Assembly (NCBI RefSeq): GCF_000010125.1 | Contig: NC_007350.1 | Span: forward strand, 806,001 to 870,000 | Origin: Staphylococcus saprophyticus subsp. saprophyticus ATCC 15305 = NCTC 7292 | GTDB lineage: Bacteria > Bacillota > Bacilli > Staphylococcales > Staphylococcaceae | Direction: 5' to 3' | Length of the DNA stretch: 64,000 nt | In this document: piece by piece, positions 40,958 through 53,494 of the stretch | Layout of the letters: each line of letters opens with the position of its first letter | Numbering within the stretch: the first letter of the stretch is position 1 | Program-made: the position numbers and the translations under genes | Notes under the pieces: generated by a model | What the model saw: the letters and a program-made list of their open reading frames with translations, nothing else | Told to the model about the DNA's origin: nothing | The model's database searches: none

Positions 40958-41250
40958 AAGCTCCTTAGCGCTGATGGTAGCCGACTTACGTTCCGCAAGA
41001 GTAGGACGTTGCCAGGCAGCATTAATAGGATGCGATGAGCCGAGACCGAGAGGTCTCTTTTTTTATGTCAAAAAAGGCTTAACTTCTCCAGTTCGAAGAA
41101 CTGAAAAGCCTAAAACAAGCTATTATGAGAAAGCGTTTGAAACTGACGAACTGAGCAAAAGACGAAGCGAGCTTACAAGCGGTATTGATTAAATGAACAT
41201 ACGAGTCAAAACTCGTATGTAAGAATAACTAAATCCAATAAATTGGAAAG
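40958..41250 (+). repeat. Tandem segment copy 2 with a 5S remnant
   Basis: 293 bases nearly identical to 40602-40895, including a 61-base 5S 3' remnant (40958-41018) and a second copy of the terminator (41042-41064). The join before it (40896-40957) is unrelated to 5S, so the fragment cannot make 5S rRNA. Bases 41251-41364 show nothing recognisable. An ORF over this copy is chance. Confidence 0.92.
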
Positions 41251-41364
41251 ACACTCTATATATGAACGTACTTACTGCAGTAAATAGAATGAGTGCGACT
41301 ACAGGAGCAAACATACACCTAACAAGTAATGTACGATCAAAATTGCAAAATAATTTTAAATATA

Positions 41365-41402
41365 AAGAGGCCTAACCCTATATAGTAAGGATTAGGCCTC
41401 TT
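41365..41402 (-). terminator. Terminator of the ilv-leu operon
   Basis: AAGAGGCCTAA and its complement form a strong hairpin; on the minus strand it is followed by TTTATATTT. Eight bases beyond the ilvA stop. Confidence 0.88.
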
Positions 41403-41409
41403 ATAATGC

Positions 41410-42678
41410 TTAAATCAGCAATGAATATAACATTTTATTTTCGTTAATATAAATATTTGATTTATCAAATTCATCGACATTTGCTTTTAAATGTCCCAAA
41501 TCTTTATGATTATTCAACTGAATACCTATAATTACAGTTCCAGTATTTTGGGAAGATTTTTTGAGATATTCAAATTTCGTAATATCATCTTTAGGACCAA
41601 GTACTTCGTTAACAAATTCTCTTAATGCGCCTGGACGTTGCGGGAAATTTAGGATGAAGTAATGCTTCATCTCTTCAAATAATAATGAACGTTCTTCAAT
41701 TTCCTTCATACGATTAATATCATTATTGCCACCACTAACGACACAGACAACAGTTTTTCCTTTGATTTCTGCTTGATATTGATCAAGTGCAGCTATACTT
41801 AATGCACCCGCAGGTTCAGCAATAATAGCTTGTTTAGAGTACATATCTAAAATAGTTGAACAAACAGCACCCTCATGTACTTGGATATAATCATCAACGA
41901 TATCTTTAGAAATATCAAAAGTAATTTGTCCAACACGCGCTACAGATGCGCCATCTACAAATTTATCAATATCTGGTAAAGTAACTAGTTGATTTTCCAA
42001 TACTACTGAAGTATACATACTTGCTGCACCCGCAGGCTCAACACCTATAATTGAAGTTTCTGGAGAATGCGTTTTGAAATAAGTACCAACTCCAGAAATT
42101 AAACCGCCACCACCGATTGCAGCAAATAAATAATCGAATTGAATGTCGTTATCTTTAGATTGTTCAAGTATTTCTTTAGCTAATGTGCCTTGACCAGCAA
42201 TAGTATAAATATTATTAAAAGGGTCAATAAAGTTCATTTTATTTTCTTCAGTATAAACAAGGGCTTCTTTAAGGCAGTCGTCAAAAGTATCACCAGTTAA
42301 TACGACTTCAGTATTGTCGCCACCAAAGAATTTCACTTGGTTAATTTTTTGAAGTGGGGTAGTTACTGGCATAAATATGACAGCATTCAAGTTTAATTTA
42401 CTAGCTGTATAAGCTACGCCTTGTGCATGATTACCCGCACTTGCACACGTGATACCGTTTTGACGATCAGCTTCATCTAAAGCAATAATCGCGTTATATG
42501 CACCTCTGAGTTTAAATGACCTAACCCATTGCAAATCTTCACGTTTTAAATAAACCTTACAATCATATTTTTGTGATAAATAGTGATCTTTTTGTAATGG
42601 TGTCTCTTTAACTATATCTTTTAATTGTAAATAAGCTTCATCTATATCCTTTGAAGAAACTGTTGTTTTTACAGTCAT
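41410..42678 (-). CDS. ilvA: Threonine ammonia-lyase (deaminase), biosynthetic
   Basis: Makes 2-oxobutanoate from threonine, the entry to isoleucine. The 422-residue protein has the PLP lysine in [11 protein letters not shown], the phosphate-binding glycine loop GGGGLISG, and a single C-terminal ACT-like regulatory domain ([17 protein letters not shown], from about residue 325). ATG at 42678 follows AGGGTGA. It is the last gene of the ilv-leu operon, an order seen in staphylococci. Confidence 0.95.
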   Translation of the reverse strand: MTVKTTVSSKDIDEAYLQLKDIVKETPLQKDHYLSQKYDCKVYLKREDLQWVRSFKLRGAYNAIIALDEADRQNGITCASAGNHAQGVAYTASKLNLNAVIFMPVTTPLQKINQVKFFGGDNTEVVLTGDTFDDCLKEALVYTEENKMNFIDPFNNIYTIAGQGTLAKEILEQSKDNDIQFDYLFAAIGGGGLISGVGTYFKTHSPETSIIGVEPAGAASMYTSVVLENQLVTLPDIDKFVDGASVARVGQITFDISKDIVDDYIQVHEGAVCSTILDMYSKQAIIAEPAGALSIAALDQYQAEIKGKTVVCVVSGGNNDINRMKEIEERSLLFEEMKHYFILNFPQRPGALREFVNEVLGPKDDITKFEYLKKSSQNTGTVIIGIQLNNHKDLGHLKANVDEFDKSNIYINENKMLYSLLI

Positions 42679-42701
42679 TAGTTTCACCCTTTTTGTATTA
42701 A

Positions 42702-43277
42702 TTAGTATGTTTTTGCTGCTTCGTAATTTTTTATTGCATCTTCAAACTGTAAAGTGATATCAATATCATCAAGTCCATTGACGAGTTTTTTCTTCCATGT
42801 TTCATCAATTTGAAAATCAAATGATTTATCTTTTGTCGAAACAGTTTGATTTGGTAAATCTATTGTAATCTCTCCAGCATCTGCTAGATACTCTCTTGCT
42901 TCTTTGTCTAATACAATAGGCAACATTGCATTTTTAGTACAATTCATATAAAAAATATCACTATAGCTACCGGCGATAATAATGTCAAAACCATAGTCTT
43001 TAATAGCCCATGCCGCATGTTCACGACTGGATCCACATCCAAAATTTTCACCAGTAATTAAAATTGAAGCATCTTTATATTCTGGTTTATTAGGATTAAA
43101 ATCCGGGTTATCAGAACCATCATCTAAATAGCGCCATTCATCAAATGCAAAAGGTCCAAAACCTGACTTAGAAATACGTTTTAAATGTACTTTTGGAATA
43201 ATTTGATCGGTATCAATATTGTCATTAAAAAGTGGTACGACTTTACCAGTGTATGTTGTGATTGGTTTGATTTCCAT
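42702..43277 (-). CDS. leuD: 3-isopropylmalate dehydratase small subunit
   Basis: Swivelling domain partner of LeuC in leucine synthesis. 191 residues from the ATG at 43277 (AAAGGTGG upstream) with the typical [22 protein letters not shown] and [11 protein letters not shown] motifs. The start lies one base after the leuC stop; a longer in-frame version overlapping leuC is rejected. Confidence 0.95.
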   Translation of the reverse strand: MEIKPITTYTGKVVPLFNDNIDTDQIIPKVHLKRISKSGFGPFAFDEWRYLDDGSDNPDFNPNKPEYKDASILITGENFGCGSSREHAAWAIKDYGFDIIIAGSYSDIFYMNCTKNAMLPIVLDKEAREYLADAGEITIDLPNQTVSTKDKSFDFQIDETWKKKLVNGLDDIDITLQFEDAIKNYEAAKTY

Positions 43278-43278
43278 T

Positions 43279-44649
43279 TTATACAACCACCTTTCTAACA
43301 TCTACAAATTTTCCATTAATAGCAGCAGCTGCTGCCATTGCAGGTGATACTAAATGAGTACGAGCGCCTTTACCTTGTCGTCCTTCAAAGTTACGGTTAC
43401 TCGTAGAAGCACAATGTACACCATTAGGCACTTGGTCTGGATTCATTCCTAGGCACATGGAGCATCCAGGCTCTCTCCAATCAAAACCAGCGTCTTTAAA
43501 TATTTTATCAAGACCTAATTTTTCAGCTTCTATCTTAACTGTACGTGAACCTGGTACAACAATTGCAGTAATGTTTGGGTGTACTTTATTCCCTTTAACG
43601 ACGTGACTTGCTTCAACCAAGTCAGAAAGGCGAGCATTAGTACAAGAACCTAAGAATACATAACCTAAGTCTATGTCCTCAGCTTTTTGACCAGGTTGAA
43701 GGCCCATGTAATTATAAGCACGTTCATCATTTACATTTTGTATTTCAGGGAAGGGCGTATTAAAACTTACACCCATTTCAGGATTTGTACCCCAAGTTAC
43801 TTGAGGTTCTAGATCAGTTACATCTAATGTGATCACTCTATCAAATTCTGCATCTTCATCAGTATATAGTTCGCGCCATGCATCAATATCATATTTATAA
43901 TTTGTAGCATAAGGACGTCCTTTAACATACTCAAAAGTTGTTTCATCTGGAGCCATCATACCGTATTTTGCACCAGCTTCTATAGCCATATTGCAAATTG
44001 TCATTCTCGCTTCCATGGATAAACTGCGAATTGTTTCACCAGAAAATTCTAGAGCATAACCAGTACCGAAATCAACACCATGTTGATTGATAAGATGCAA
44101 AATAATATCTTTTGCGTAAACACCTGTAGGTAATTTACCATTTACTTCAATTTTTAAATTTTTAGGTTTAGTTTGCCAAAGTGATTGTGTTGCAAAAACG
44201 TGTTCAACTTCACTTGTACCAATACCAAAAGCGATTGCACCAAAAGCACCATGAGTCGCAGTATGTGAGTCACCGCAGACGATGGTTTTTCCTGGTTGAG
44301 TCAATCCTGTTTCTGGGCCAACCATATGAACGATACCTTGTTCATCGGATCCCATATCAAAAATATGAACACCAAAGGCCTTTGCATTTTTTTGTAAAGT
44401 TGTGATTTGTTTGTTTGCAATTTCATCTTTAATATTGAAAATATCGACCGTTGGCACGTTATGATCAAGTGTTGCATAGGTTAAATCAGGTCTACGCAAT
44501 TGTCTATTTTGTAGTCTTAATCCTTCAAAAGCTTGAGGAGATGTGACTTCATGTATTAGATGTAGGTCAATATATAATAATTGTGGGTCACCTTCTTTAC
44601 CAGTTAAGACATGCTTGTTCCAAACTTTATCAAATAGTGTTTTACCCAT
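43279..44649 (-). CDS. leuC: 3-isopropylmalate dehydratase large subunit
   Basis: Aconitase-family [4Fe-4S] enzyme that isomerises isopropylmalate. The 456-residue protein has cluster cysteines in GSCTNARL and [10 protein letters not shown], and the active-site SDSHT-type [19 protein letters not shown] precedes ATG. Forms a heterodimer with LeuD encoded next. Confidence 0.96.
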   Translation of the reverse strand: MGKTLFDKVWNKHVLTGKEGDPQLLYIDLHLIHEVTSPQAFEGLRLQNRQLRRPDLTYATLDHNVPTVDIFNIKDEIANKQITTLQKNAKAFGVHIFDMGSDEQGIVHMVGPETGLTQPGKTIVCGDSHTATHGAFGAIAFGIGTSEVEHVFATQSLWQTKPKNLKIEVNGKLPTGVYAKDIILHLINQHGVDFGTGYALEFSGETIRSLSMEARMTICNMAIEAGAKYGMMAPDETTFEYVKGRPYATNYKYDIDAWRELYTDEDAEFDRVITLDVTDLEPQVTWGTNPEMGVSFNTPFPEIQNVNDERAYNYMGLQPGQKAEDIDLGYVFLGSCTNARLSDLVEASHVVKGNKVHPNITAIVVPGSRTVKIEAEKLGLDKIFKDAGFDWREPGCSMCLGMNPDQVPNGVHCASTSNRNFEGRQGKGARTHLVSPAMAAAAAINGKFVDVRKVVV

Positions 44650-44666
44650 ATGACATCTCCTCCTTT

Positions 44667-45707
44667 TTAAAGATTTTCTTTGACGTAATTAAAAATTTCT
44701 GATGTAAGATAATTACCATTGAGATCACGGGTTGTTTTTCCTTCTTTTATTAATTGATATATAACATTTTCTAATTTATCTGCTGCTTTGTCTTCATTTA
44801 GACTTTCTCTAAGACACATTGCCACGGATAGTAACATGCCAAAAGGATTGGCAATATCTTGATTTGCAATATCTGGAGCTGAACCATGAATAGGTTCATA
44901 TAGTCTTGGACCTTGTTCGCTAAAGCTTGCTGAAGGTGATAATCCCAAAGAACCAGGAATGACTGAAGCTTCGTCACTTAAAATATCGCCAAATAAATTT
45001 TCTGTCACAATGACATCAAATTGTGATGGATTTGTTATTAAGTGCATGGCACAAGCATCGACGAGTAAATGGTTTACCTCAACATCAGGATATGATTGAG
45101 ATACTTCATTTATTACATTTCGCCATAATTTACTAGATGAAAGTACATTTTCTTTATCAACTGAAGTTAACTTTTTATGACGCTTTTGAGCTAATTCAAA
45201 ACCAACTCTAGCAATTCTTTCGATTTCATCTCTAGTATAAGTCAAGGAATCCAGTGCGTCGTTTTCACTTAATTGTTTTGGTTCACCAAAATAGATGCCA
45301 CCGGTTAATTCTCTTACTAAAATAAAATCTGTATTTGCGACACGTTCTTCTTTAATAGGGGATAAATGGCTTGTGCCATTTGTAACTGTAGTGGGGCGTA
45401 TATTTGCAAACAGACCCAAAGCTTTACGAATGCCAAGTAAACCTTGTTCTGGTCTATTATTTGGATCTGTCCACTTGGGTCCCCCCACAGCACCTAATAG
45501 GATTGCGTCTGCATTTTTACAAGCATTTAATGTGGAATCTGGAAGTGGTTTGCCATGATTATCTATAGCAATACCACCAAAGTCATGTGATTCTAATTCA
45601 TATTCAAAATGAAATTCTTTACTTAGCTGTTGTAATATTTCTAATGAACCATTTAATATTTCTGGTCCAATTCCGTCTCCAGGAAGGGCTACAATCTTAT
45701 AACTCAT
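44667..45707 (-). CDS. leuB: 3-isopropylmalate dehydrogenase
   Basis: Oxidative decarboxylation of 3-isopropylmalate to the leucine keto acid. The 346-residue protein starts [15 protein letters not shown], binds substrate through the [11 protein letters not shown] region and NAD through [14 protein letters not shown]. The ATG overlaps the leuA stop (ATGA), so the two are coupled. Confidence 0.96.
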   Translation of the reverse strand: MSYKIVALPGDGIGPEILNGSLEILQQLSKEFHFEYELESHDFGGIAIDNHGKPLPDSTLNACKNADAILLGAVGGPKWTDPNNRPEQGLLGIRKALGLFANIRPTTVTNGTSHLSPIKEERVANTDFILVRELTGGIYFGEPKQLSENDALDSLTYTRDEIERIARVGFELAQKRHKKLTSVDKENVLSSSKLWRNVINEVSQSYPDVEVNHLLVDACAMHLITNPSQFDVIVTENLFGDILSDEASVIPGSLGLSPSASFSEQGPRLYEPIHGSAPDIANQDIANPFGMLLSVAMCLRESLNEDKAADKLENVIYQLIKEGKTTRDLNGNYLTSEIFNYVKENL

Positions 45708-47239
45708 GAATGAATACCTTCTTCCACTTTTGTATTAGCTACATATTTCGCATGCGCTTCAACATATGATTTACAAGAAGCGAGTAAGATATCGTGGTCA
45801 ATACCTACACCAGTAACAATTTGATCATCTATCTTAATCTGAACATGTACTTCAGCTTGAGCATCTGTGCCTTCAGTAACAGAGTCTATGCGATATTCAA
45901 TAAGTTCTGTTTTACGATCAAAGATACGATCAACAGCGTTGTATACAGAAACAATGGAGCCTGTTCCAATACTTGAATCTTGGTACGTATTACCGTCTAT
46001 ATCTTTAATTACAACGACAGCACTTTGTAAACCATTAGAAACAAATTGTAATTGAAGTGTCTCTACTTTATAAATTGCATTTTGTTCATGTTCCGTACCT
46101 TGAATTAAAGCATGGATGTCACGATCAGTTACTGCTTTTTTCTTATCAGCGACCGTTTTAAATTGTTTGAATAAAGTTTTTTGTTCTTCAGGATCAACAT
46201 CGTAACCTAGGGCAGTTAGTTTTTCTGCAAAAGCGTGCTTACCAGAAAGTTTACCAAGTGGTAATTCTGTTGTTTTAACTCCGACAAGTTGAGGTGTCAT
46301 AATTTCATAAGTTTCTGGATTTTTAAGAACGCCATCTTGGTGTATACCTGATTCATGACTAAATGCGTTTTGTCCAACAATGGCTTTGTTTCTTGGGACT
46401 CGAATACCTGCGAATCGAGCAATTAAATCAGATGTTTGTTTTGTTTCTTCTAAATTAATTTGAGTTTGATTATCATAATGATCTTGTCTAACATAAAGGC
46501 CCAGTGCAACTTCTTCTAAAGCTGTATTACCAGCACGTTCGCCAATACCATTAAGCGTGCCTTCAATACGTTTTGCGCCATTCTCTATTGCTGCCATACT
46601 ATTTGCTACTGCTAGGCCTAAATCATCGTGACAATGTGCGCTATAAATCACATCATGATCAGCATGAACAGATTCTTGTAACGTTTTGAAAATTTCACCA
46701 TATTCTTTAGGATAGCTAAAACCTACAGTATCAGGGATGTTAATTACACTAGCGCCTGCATCAACAGCTGTTTGAACACATTCAATTAAAAATGGTAATT
46801 CCGTTCTTGTTGCATCTTCTGGTGAAAACTGAACAACATCAAAATATTGTTTAGCATAAGAAACATGCTCCTTAATAGATGCTAATACTTCTTCTTTTGA
46901 CATCATTAGTTTTGAATCACGATGGATAGGGCTTGTTGCAATAAATACATGAATCCTAGGTTTAGCTGCTGCTTTAGTTGATTCGTATACTGCATCTATG
47001 TCTTTTTTTACACAACGTGCTAAGCCACAGACAGCGGTAGTAGTTAATGTTTTAGCAATAGCTTCAACTGATTTGAAACTACCAGAACTAGAAGCGGGGA
47101 AACCTGCTTCAATAATGTCTACGCCCCATTTTTCAAGTTGTTTAGCAATCTTTAATCTTTCATCGAATGAAAAATTTACGCCAGGTGTTTGTTCGCCGTC
47201 TCTTAGTGTTGTATCAAAAATTTGAATATGGCTACTCAT
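45704..47239 (-). CDS. leuA: 2-isopropylmalate synthase
   Basis: First step of leucine synthesis (acetyl-CoA plus 2-ketoisovalerate), feedback-inhibited by leucine in known enzymes. 511 residues from the ATG at 47239 (AGGAGA upstream). The catalytic barrel shows [14 protein letters not shown] and the metal-binding [13 protein letters not shown]. The C-terminal part (from about 390) is the LeuA allosteric domain. Confidence 0.95.
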   Translation of the reverse strand: MSSHIQIFDTTLRDGEQTPGVNFSFDERLKIAKQLEKWGVDIIEAGFPASSSGSFKSVEAIAKTLTTTAVCGLARCVKKDIDAVYESTKAAAKPRIHVFIATSPIHRDSKLMMSKEEVLASIKEHVSYAKQYFDVVQFSPEDATRTELPFLIECVQTAVDAGASVINIPDTVGFSYPKEYGEIFKTLQESVHADHDVIYSAHCHDDLGLAVANSMAAIENGAKRIEGTLNGIGERAGNTALEEVALGLYVRQDHYDNQTQINLEETKQTSDLIARFAGIRVPRNKAIVGQNAFSHESGIHQDGVLKNPETYEIMTPQLVGVKTTELPLGKLSGKHAFAEKLTALGYDVDPEEQKTLFKQFKTVADKKKAVTDRDIHALIQGTEHEQNAIYKVETLQLQFVSNGLQSAVVVIKDIDGNTYQDSSIGTGSIVSVYNAVDRIFDRKTELIEYRIDSVTEGTDAQAEVHVQIKIDDQIVTGVGIDHDILLASCKSYVEAHAKYVANTKVEEGIHS

Positions 47240-47312
47240 TTTCAACATCTCCTATAAATGAATTTTAGACAATCATATTTATCGAGAAATTTGAAACATC
47301 TTACCAAGTTAG

Positions 47313-47342
47313 CTAATGCAAAATATTACGATTTGCATTAGA
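47313..47342 (-). promoter_or_regulatory. Hairpin in the ilvC-leuA gap
   Basis: CTAATGCAAA pairs with TTTGCATTAG around an 8-base loop in the 150-base gap between ilvC and leuA, extended outward by AAGTT pairs. No T tract follows, so processing or stability control is more likely than termination (inference). Confidence 0.55.
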
Positions 47343-47389
47343 ACTTAGCTTGATGTCATTTTTATCGATAGATATGGTAGTTTGCCTAA

Positions 47390-48908
<1,519 letters not shown>

Positions 48909-48912
<4 letters not shown>

Positions 48913-50699
48913 AATAGACCCTCCATTTCATGATTAGCTTTGCCGCTTGGTACCATTGGTGATACAGGTTCAATAGGTGAAATACGTACATCAATGAGTG
49001 CAGGTCCTTCATGTTGAAAAGCTGCATCTAACTGTTGTTCTAATTGGCTTGGATTTTCAACTAAGTAACCTTTCACATTGTAAGCTTCAGCTAATTTCAA
49101 AAAGTCTGGTTGGCCATTAAATACTGAGTGAGAGAAACGTTTATTAAAGAATTTATCCTGCCATTGCTTAACCATGCCGAGTGTACCGTTGTTAATAATG
49201 ACAATCTTGATATCAAGGTTGTATTCTTCTAAAATGGCCATTTCTTGGTTTGTCATTTGGAATCCACCATCACCAACAAAGACAACGACTGTTTTATCAG
49301 GTGCTGCAAGTTTTGCTCCAATAGCAGCAGGGATACCAAATCCCATTGTGCCGAGACCACCACTTGTTACTAATTGACCATGATTTTTAAATGGATAGAA
49401 TTGGGCAACCCACATTTGATGTTGTCCGACATCGGTAGTTACTACGGCGTCACCTTGTGTGATTTCACCAATATATTCAATCGTTCTTTGAGGTTTAGAA
49501 AATACGCCGTCCTCATCTTCTTTATATGCAAAAGGTTTTTTAGCTTTATTTTCATTACAAGTTTCTAACCAGTCATCATGTCTAATTGAATAACTATCGA
49601 AATCTAATAATGCTTCTAAAGTTGCTTTACAGTCAGCAACGATACCTAAATCTACTTTGATGATTTTATTTATTTCAGATGCGTCGATGTCCACATGTAC
49701 TATTTTGGCATTTGGTGCAAATGATTCTGGATCACTTGCTAATCTATCGTCAAACCGACTACCAAAGTTAATGAGTAAATCGCAATCCGTTAATGCCATA
49801 TTGCTGGCATATGAGCCGTGCATACCACCCATACCTAAAAATAGGGGATGTTCATATGGTATAGCACCGAGACCTAATAGCGTACTAACGACAGGTAATT
49901 GATGTCTATTTACAAATTCAGTAAATACTTTATTGGCTTTGGCATGATTAATACCTGCACCTGAAAGTACAACAGGCTTTTTAGCACTTTTTAAATAATC
50001 ACGTAGTTTTTGAATTTCTTCTTTTTTAGGTTGATTTGGTACGGAATAACCTGGTAATTCTAATTCTTCTGTTACTTGTGCGTTTGTTGATAAGATCCCC
50101 ATATCTTTTGGAAAATCAATTACAACTGGACCTTTTCTACCAGTATTGGCGATATGAAACGCTTCATGAATGATAGTAGGGATGTCGTTTACATTTTTTA
50201 CTTGATAATTGTGTTTGGTTATTGGTGTTGTCATTGAAAGTAAATCAGCTTCTTGGAAAGCATCTTTACCAATACCAGGTGTAGCGACTTGACCAGTGAT
50301 GACAACAAGTGGCAATGAGTCACTATAAGCATCAGCAATACCTGTAATTGCATTGGTTGCTCCTGGCCCGCTTGTTACGACAACAACGCCTGTATTACCG
50401 GATACTCTTGCATATCCTTCAGCTGCGTGTGTAGCACCTTGTTCATGTCTTGCTAAGATATGTTCAATTTTCCCATCATAAAATGTGTCGTAAAGGGGGA
50501 GTACTGCACCACCCGGATACCCAAAGATAAAGTCTACGTTCTCATTTGCAAGTGATTCTACTAACAATTCTGACCCGGATTTCATCTCATCTATTGTTTG
50601 TTGTTCTAACTCTACCTCAGGTTCAACGGCTTCAGCTGCTTCTAAAGAATCAAAATTTTCTGACAATTCGTTTTCAAGTGTTTCCGTTTGTTTAGACAT
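48909..50699 (-). CDS. ilvB: Acetolactate synthase catalytic subunit
   Basis: ThDP enzyme making acetolactate or acetohydroxybutyrate. 596 residues from the ATG at 50699 (AAGGAGTG upstream). It has the FGYPGGAVLPLYD start, the catalytic glutamate in ARHEQGATHAAEGYAR, and the ThDP motif GDGGFQMTNQE...NNGTLGMVKQW. An acidic N-terminal extension of about 30 residues precedes the core. Confidence 0.95.
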
Positions 50700-50711
50700 A
50701 ATGCTCACTCC

Positions 50712-52400
50712 TTAAATGAGATTTTCTGGTACTTGCATGATACCACCTGTATTAGCACTTGTTACTAATGCAGTGTAACGCGCAAGATAACCTGTTTTTA
50801 CTTTTGCTTTAAATGGTTTTACGTTTTGCTTTCTAGCGTCTAATTCTTCAGTTGAAACATTGACATCTAATGTACGATTCGTTAAATCAATCGTTATTTC
50901 ATCTCCGTCATTTATTAACCCAATTGGACCACCTGCTGCAGCTTCTGGTGATATATGACCAACAGCAATACCACGTGTAGCACCTGAAAATCTTCCATCT
51001 GTGATAAGCGCTACATCTTTTCCTAAGCCTCGTCCTACAATGGATGAAGTAGGGGCTAACATTTCTGGCATCCCTGGACCACCTTTAGGGCCTTCATATC
51101 GGATAACAACTACGTGACCTTCACGAACATCATGGTTATCAATCGCTTCGACAGCTTCGTCATGTGAGTCAAAACAAATTGCTTTACCTTTAAAGACTTT
51201 AATAGAAGGGTCTACACCACCAACTTTTATAACAGCACCTTTGGGAGCGATATTTCCATAAAGGATGGAAAGTCCACCTTGTTTATCATATGGATTATCT
51301 AAATGTCTTATAACATCACTATTTAAGATTTCTTTATCTTCATTGTTTTCACGTAATGTTTTACCTGTAGCTGTAATTCTATCTGGATGCAATGTACCTT
51401 CTTTTTTAAATAATTCGTTTATGATAGCTGGAACACCACCAGCTTCATGTACATCATGCATTGAATAGGATGAGCTTGGTGCTATTTTTGAAAGATATGG
51501 TGTTTTCTTAGCAATTTCATTAATTCTTGTTAAATCATAATCAATACCTGCTTCATTTGCGATAGCAAGTGTATGCAGTACAGTATTGGTTGAACCACCC
51601 ATGGCCATGTCTAATGCAAAAGCATCGTCAATTGCTTCTCGGGTTACAATATCTTTTGGTTTAAGATCGTTTTTAATATTATCTACTAGTTTGAATGCAG
51701 CTTCTCTAATCATTTCTCTACGTTGGTCACTTACTGCAAGTGCAGTACCATTATATGGAAGGGCTAACCCTAACACTTCCATTAAACAGTTCATTGAATT
51801 CGCAGTAAACATACCAGAACATGAACCACAAGTTGGACAAGCATTTTGTTCCATATCTAAAAATTCATCTTTTGAAATAGATCCATCTTTAAATGCACCA
51901 ACTGCTTCGAACATTGAAGAAAGTGTTAAAGCTTTACCTTCTGAAGATAAACCGGCTTTCATTGGACCACCCGAACAAAAGATAGCTGGTACATTGGTAC
52001 GAACAGATGCTAATAACATGCCTGGTGTAATTTTATCGCAATTTGGGATGTAGAATACACCATCAAACCAATGTGCATTAATAACTGTTTCAGCTGCATC
52101 AGCTATGATTTCTCTAGATGGTAGGGAATATCTCATTCCAATATGGCCCATTGCAATACCATCATCTACACCGATTGTGTCAAATTCAAAGGGAATCGCA
52201 CCAGCTTCACGAATGGCTTCTTTTGCTATGTCTGCTAATTCTCTAAGATGTACGTGTCCAGGGACAATATCAATATATGAGTTACAAATTGCCACGAATG
52301 GCTTGTTCATATCTGTTGGTTTATCTAATGCACCCGTTGCATGTAAAAGACTTCTTGCTGGTGCTTGTTGATCTCCTTTTTTGATCATGTCACTTCTCAT
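50712..52400 (-). CDS. ilvD: Dihydroxy-acid dehydratase
   Basis: Fe-S dehydratase, the last common step before the keto acids of valine and isoleucine. The 562-residue protein (S. aureus length) has cluster cysteines in NCDKITPGM and [18 protein letters not shown], and [12 protein letters not shown] near the C-terminus. ATG at 52400 follows GGGGGA. First structural gene, behind the attenuator. Confidence 0.96.
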   Translation of the reverse strand: MRSDMIKKGDQQAPARSLLHATGALDKPTDMNKPFVAICNSYIDIVPGHVHLRELADIAKEAIREAGAIPFEFDTIGVDDGIAMGHIGMRYSLPSREIIADAAETVINAHWFDGVFYIPNCDKITPGMLLASVRTNVPAIFCSGGPMKAGLSSEGKALTLSSMFEAVGAFKDGSISKDEFLDMEQNACPTCGSCSGMFTANSMNCLMEVLGLALPYNGTALAVSDQRREMIREAAFKLVDNIKNDLKPKDIVTREAIDDAFALDMAMGGSTNTVLHTLAIANEAGIDYDLTRINEIAKKTPYLSKIAPSSSYSMHDVHEAGGVPAIINELFKKEGTLHPDRITATGKTLRENNEDKEILNSDVIRHLDNPYDKQGGLSILYGNIAPKGAVIKVGGVDPSIKVFKGKAICFDSHDEAVEAIDNHDVREGHVVVIRYEGPKGGPGMPEMLAPTSSIVGRGLGKDVALITDGRFSGATRGIAVGHISPEAAAGGPIGLINDGDEITIDLTNRTLDVNVSTEELDARKQNVKPFKAKVKTGYLARYTALVTSANTGGIMQVPENLI

Positions 52401-52421
52401 ATTTAATTCCCCCATAAAATT

Positions 52422-52462
52422 GAAAATAAAAAAAGTGTCCCAATAAATTATTGGGACACTTT
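52422..52462 (-). terminator. Attenuator terminator before ilvD
   Basis: On the minus strand AAAGTGTCCCAATAA pairs with TTATTGGGACACTTT and is followed by TTTTTTATTTT, 22 bases before the ilvD start. It is the terminator arm of the leader. Confidence 0.9.
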
Positions 52463-52480
52463 AAAGCCCCATTCAACTAG

Positions 52481-52527
52481 AATAAGGACTTAAACGTTTA
52501 GTAGTTTCTTTACTAAAGTTCCAGTCC
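52481..52527 (-). promoter_or_regulatory. Pausing hairpin of the ilv leader
   Basis: Directly after the leader-peptide stop, AGGACT pairs with AGTCCT and inside it TTTAGTA pairs with TACTAAA. It is placed to act as the 1:2 pausing stem of a translation-coupled attenuator. Confidence 0.65.
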
Positions 52528-52595
52528 TATGAGCATAATAAAATGACTAAAATATTTGAAGTTGTTGGTTGAGCTTGCGTTGTATGTTTGGTCAT
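52527..52595 (-). CDS. ilv-leu leader peptide (attenuator)
   Basis: A 22-codon ORF with a good ribosome site (GAGAGGAG) and a run of control codons: Asn-Ile-Leu-Val-Ile-Leu-Leu near its end, just before the stop and the pausing hairpin. Stalling when charged Ile, Leu or Val tRNA is scarce would favour an antiterminator. A leucine-rich attenuator peptide is known at this position in S. aureus. No T-box motif is present. Confidence 0.85.
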   Translation of the reverse strand: MTKHTTQAQPTTSNILVILLCS

Positions 52596-52668
52596 TTTAT
52601 TATACTCCTCTCGATAGAATGGTTTATTTTTCTGATTTGTTTGAAATATCTAAAAATTTGATAAATTA

Positions 52669-52697
52669 AATTTACTACATCAAATGGGTTGTGTCAA
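52669..52697 (-). promoter_or_regulatory. Promoter of the ilv-leu operon
   Basis: On the minus strand TTGACA (52697-52692), 17-base spacer, TAAATT (52674-52669), about 75 bases before the leader peptide start. Confidence 0.78.
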
Positions 52698-52708
52698 TAA
52701 CTTTTTGT

Positions 52709-52723
52709 ATTTTTCTGTCAATT
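52709..52723 (-). promoter_or_regulatory. CodY-like box upstream of the ilv promoter
   Basis: On the minus strand AATTGACAGAAAAAT, three mismatches from the CodY consensus AATTTTCWGAAAATT, 12 bases upstream of the -35. CodY represses ilv-leu in S. aureus. Confidence 0.5.
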
Positions 52724-52898
52724 CAAATATTTCAAAATTAAAGGAACTTGTTTCACTTTGAAGTATTATATGGAAAAATTTGTTAAACTAGAGTAGTTAA
52801 TTTTAAGATATATATAAAACCGTTAGTAAATGACAAGGCTATTCATAAGCTAGCTCATATTAAATAAGAAAATCAGCTACGCACAATAAATTTAATGA

Positions 52899-52983
52899 AG
52901 GAATAACTGAGCTGAAGCTCATGCATAAATGTCGCTAACCAAATCATATTAGAGGAATACTTGAGCTGAAGCTCATGCATAAA
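52899..52983. repeat. Two 31-base direct repeats before tsaE
   Basis: AGGAATA..TGAGCTGAAG and following bases occur at 52899-52929 and 52953-52983, identical at 29 of 31 positions with a 54-base period. Each contains the palindrome TGAGCT-GA-AGCTCA. The 52401-53032 gene-free stretch otherwise holds the ilv leader and a hairpin. Confidence 0.85.
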
Positions 52984-53015
52984 AGCAACTATTCACAATA
53001 AATTGTGAAGTTGCT
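52984..53015 (+). promoter_or_regulatory. Hairpin just before the tsaE ribosome site
   Basis: AGCAACT/AGTTGCT and TCACAAT/ATTGTGA form a 14-pair stem with a 2-base bulge, ending five bases before AAAGGAGAGG. It may be a weak terminator or translation-control element. Confidence 0.55.
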
Positions 53016-53032
53016 TTAAAAAGGAGAGGCCA

Positions 53033-53494
53033 ATGATAAAAATTAAAAATTTAGAAGATATGGAAACATTTGCTGGCATTTTAACAAAATATTTATCCGC
53101 TGGTGATGTGATTTTGTTAAATGGTGATTTAGGTGCGGGTAAGACAACGTTAAGTCAGTTTATAGGCAAAGCATTGGGCGTGAAGAGAAATATTAATTCT
53201 CCTACTTTTAATATCATAAAATCTTATCAAGGTAGTCATCTGAAATTACACCATATGGATTGCTATAGATTAGAAAATACGGAAGAAGATTTAGGCTTTG
53301 ATGAATATTTTGAAGATCAAGCGATTGTATTAATAGAGTGGAGTCAATTTATTTCAGAATACCTTCCTGAAACGTCACTAACACTAGATATTAAAGCTAT
53401 AAGCCCTACAGAAAGAACCATAGAATTCAACGCTATTGGAAAGCATTATATAGATATTAAGGAGTCGATTTTGCGTGAATTATCTACTGATTGA
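53033..53494 (+). CDS. tsaE: tRNA threonylcarbamoyladenosine ATPase TsaE
   Basis: P-loop ATPase needed to recycle the TsaB-TsaD complex making t6A37 in ANN-reading tRNAs. The 153-residue protein has Walker A GDLGAGKTT (residues 31-39) and the INSPTFNIIKSYQG switch. AAAGGAGAGG sets ATG. It overlaps tsaB by 20 bases. Confidence 0.95.
   Translation: MIKIKNLEDMETFAGILTKYLSAGDVILLNGDLGAGKTTLSQFIGKALGVKRNINSPTFNIIKSYQGSHLKLHHMDCYRLENTEEDLGFDEYFEDQAIVLIEWSQFISEYLPETSLTLDIKAISPTERTIEFNAIGKHYIDIKESILRELSTD

Noticed and set aside
40941..41192. 83-residue ORF in the post-5S duplication
   Set aside because: It lies over a 5S remnant and terminator with no ribosome site and no protein-like composition.
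52422..52697. T-box riboswitch for ilvD
   Set aside because: No T-box consensus (TGGNACCGCG-like) or specifier stem is visible, while a leader peptide with Ile/Leu/Val codons explains the layout.
52984..53015. Plain terminator before tsaE
   Set aside because: The stem is good but only three T's follow and no gene on the plus strand ends upstream.
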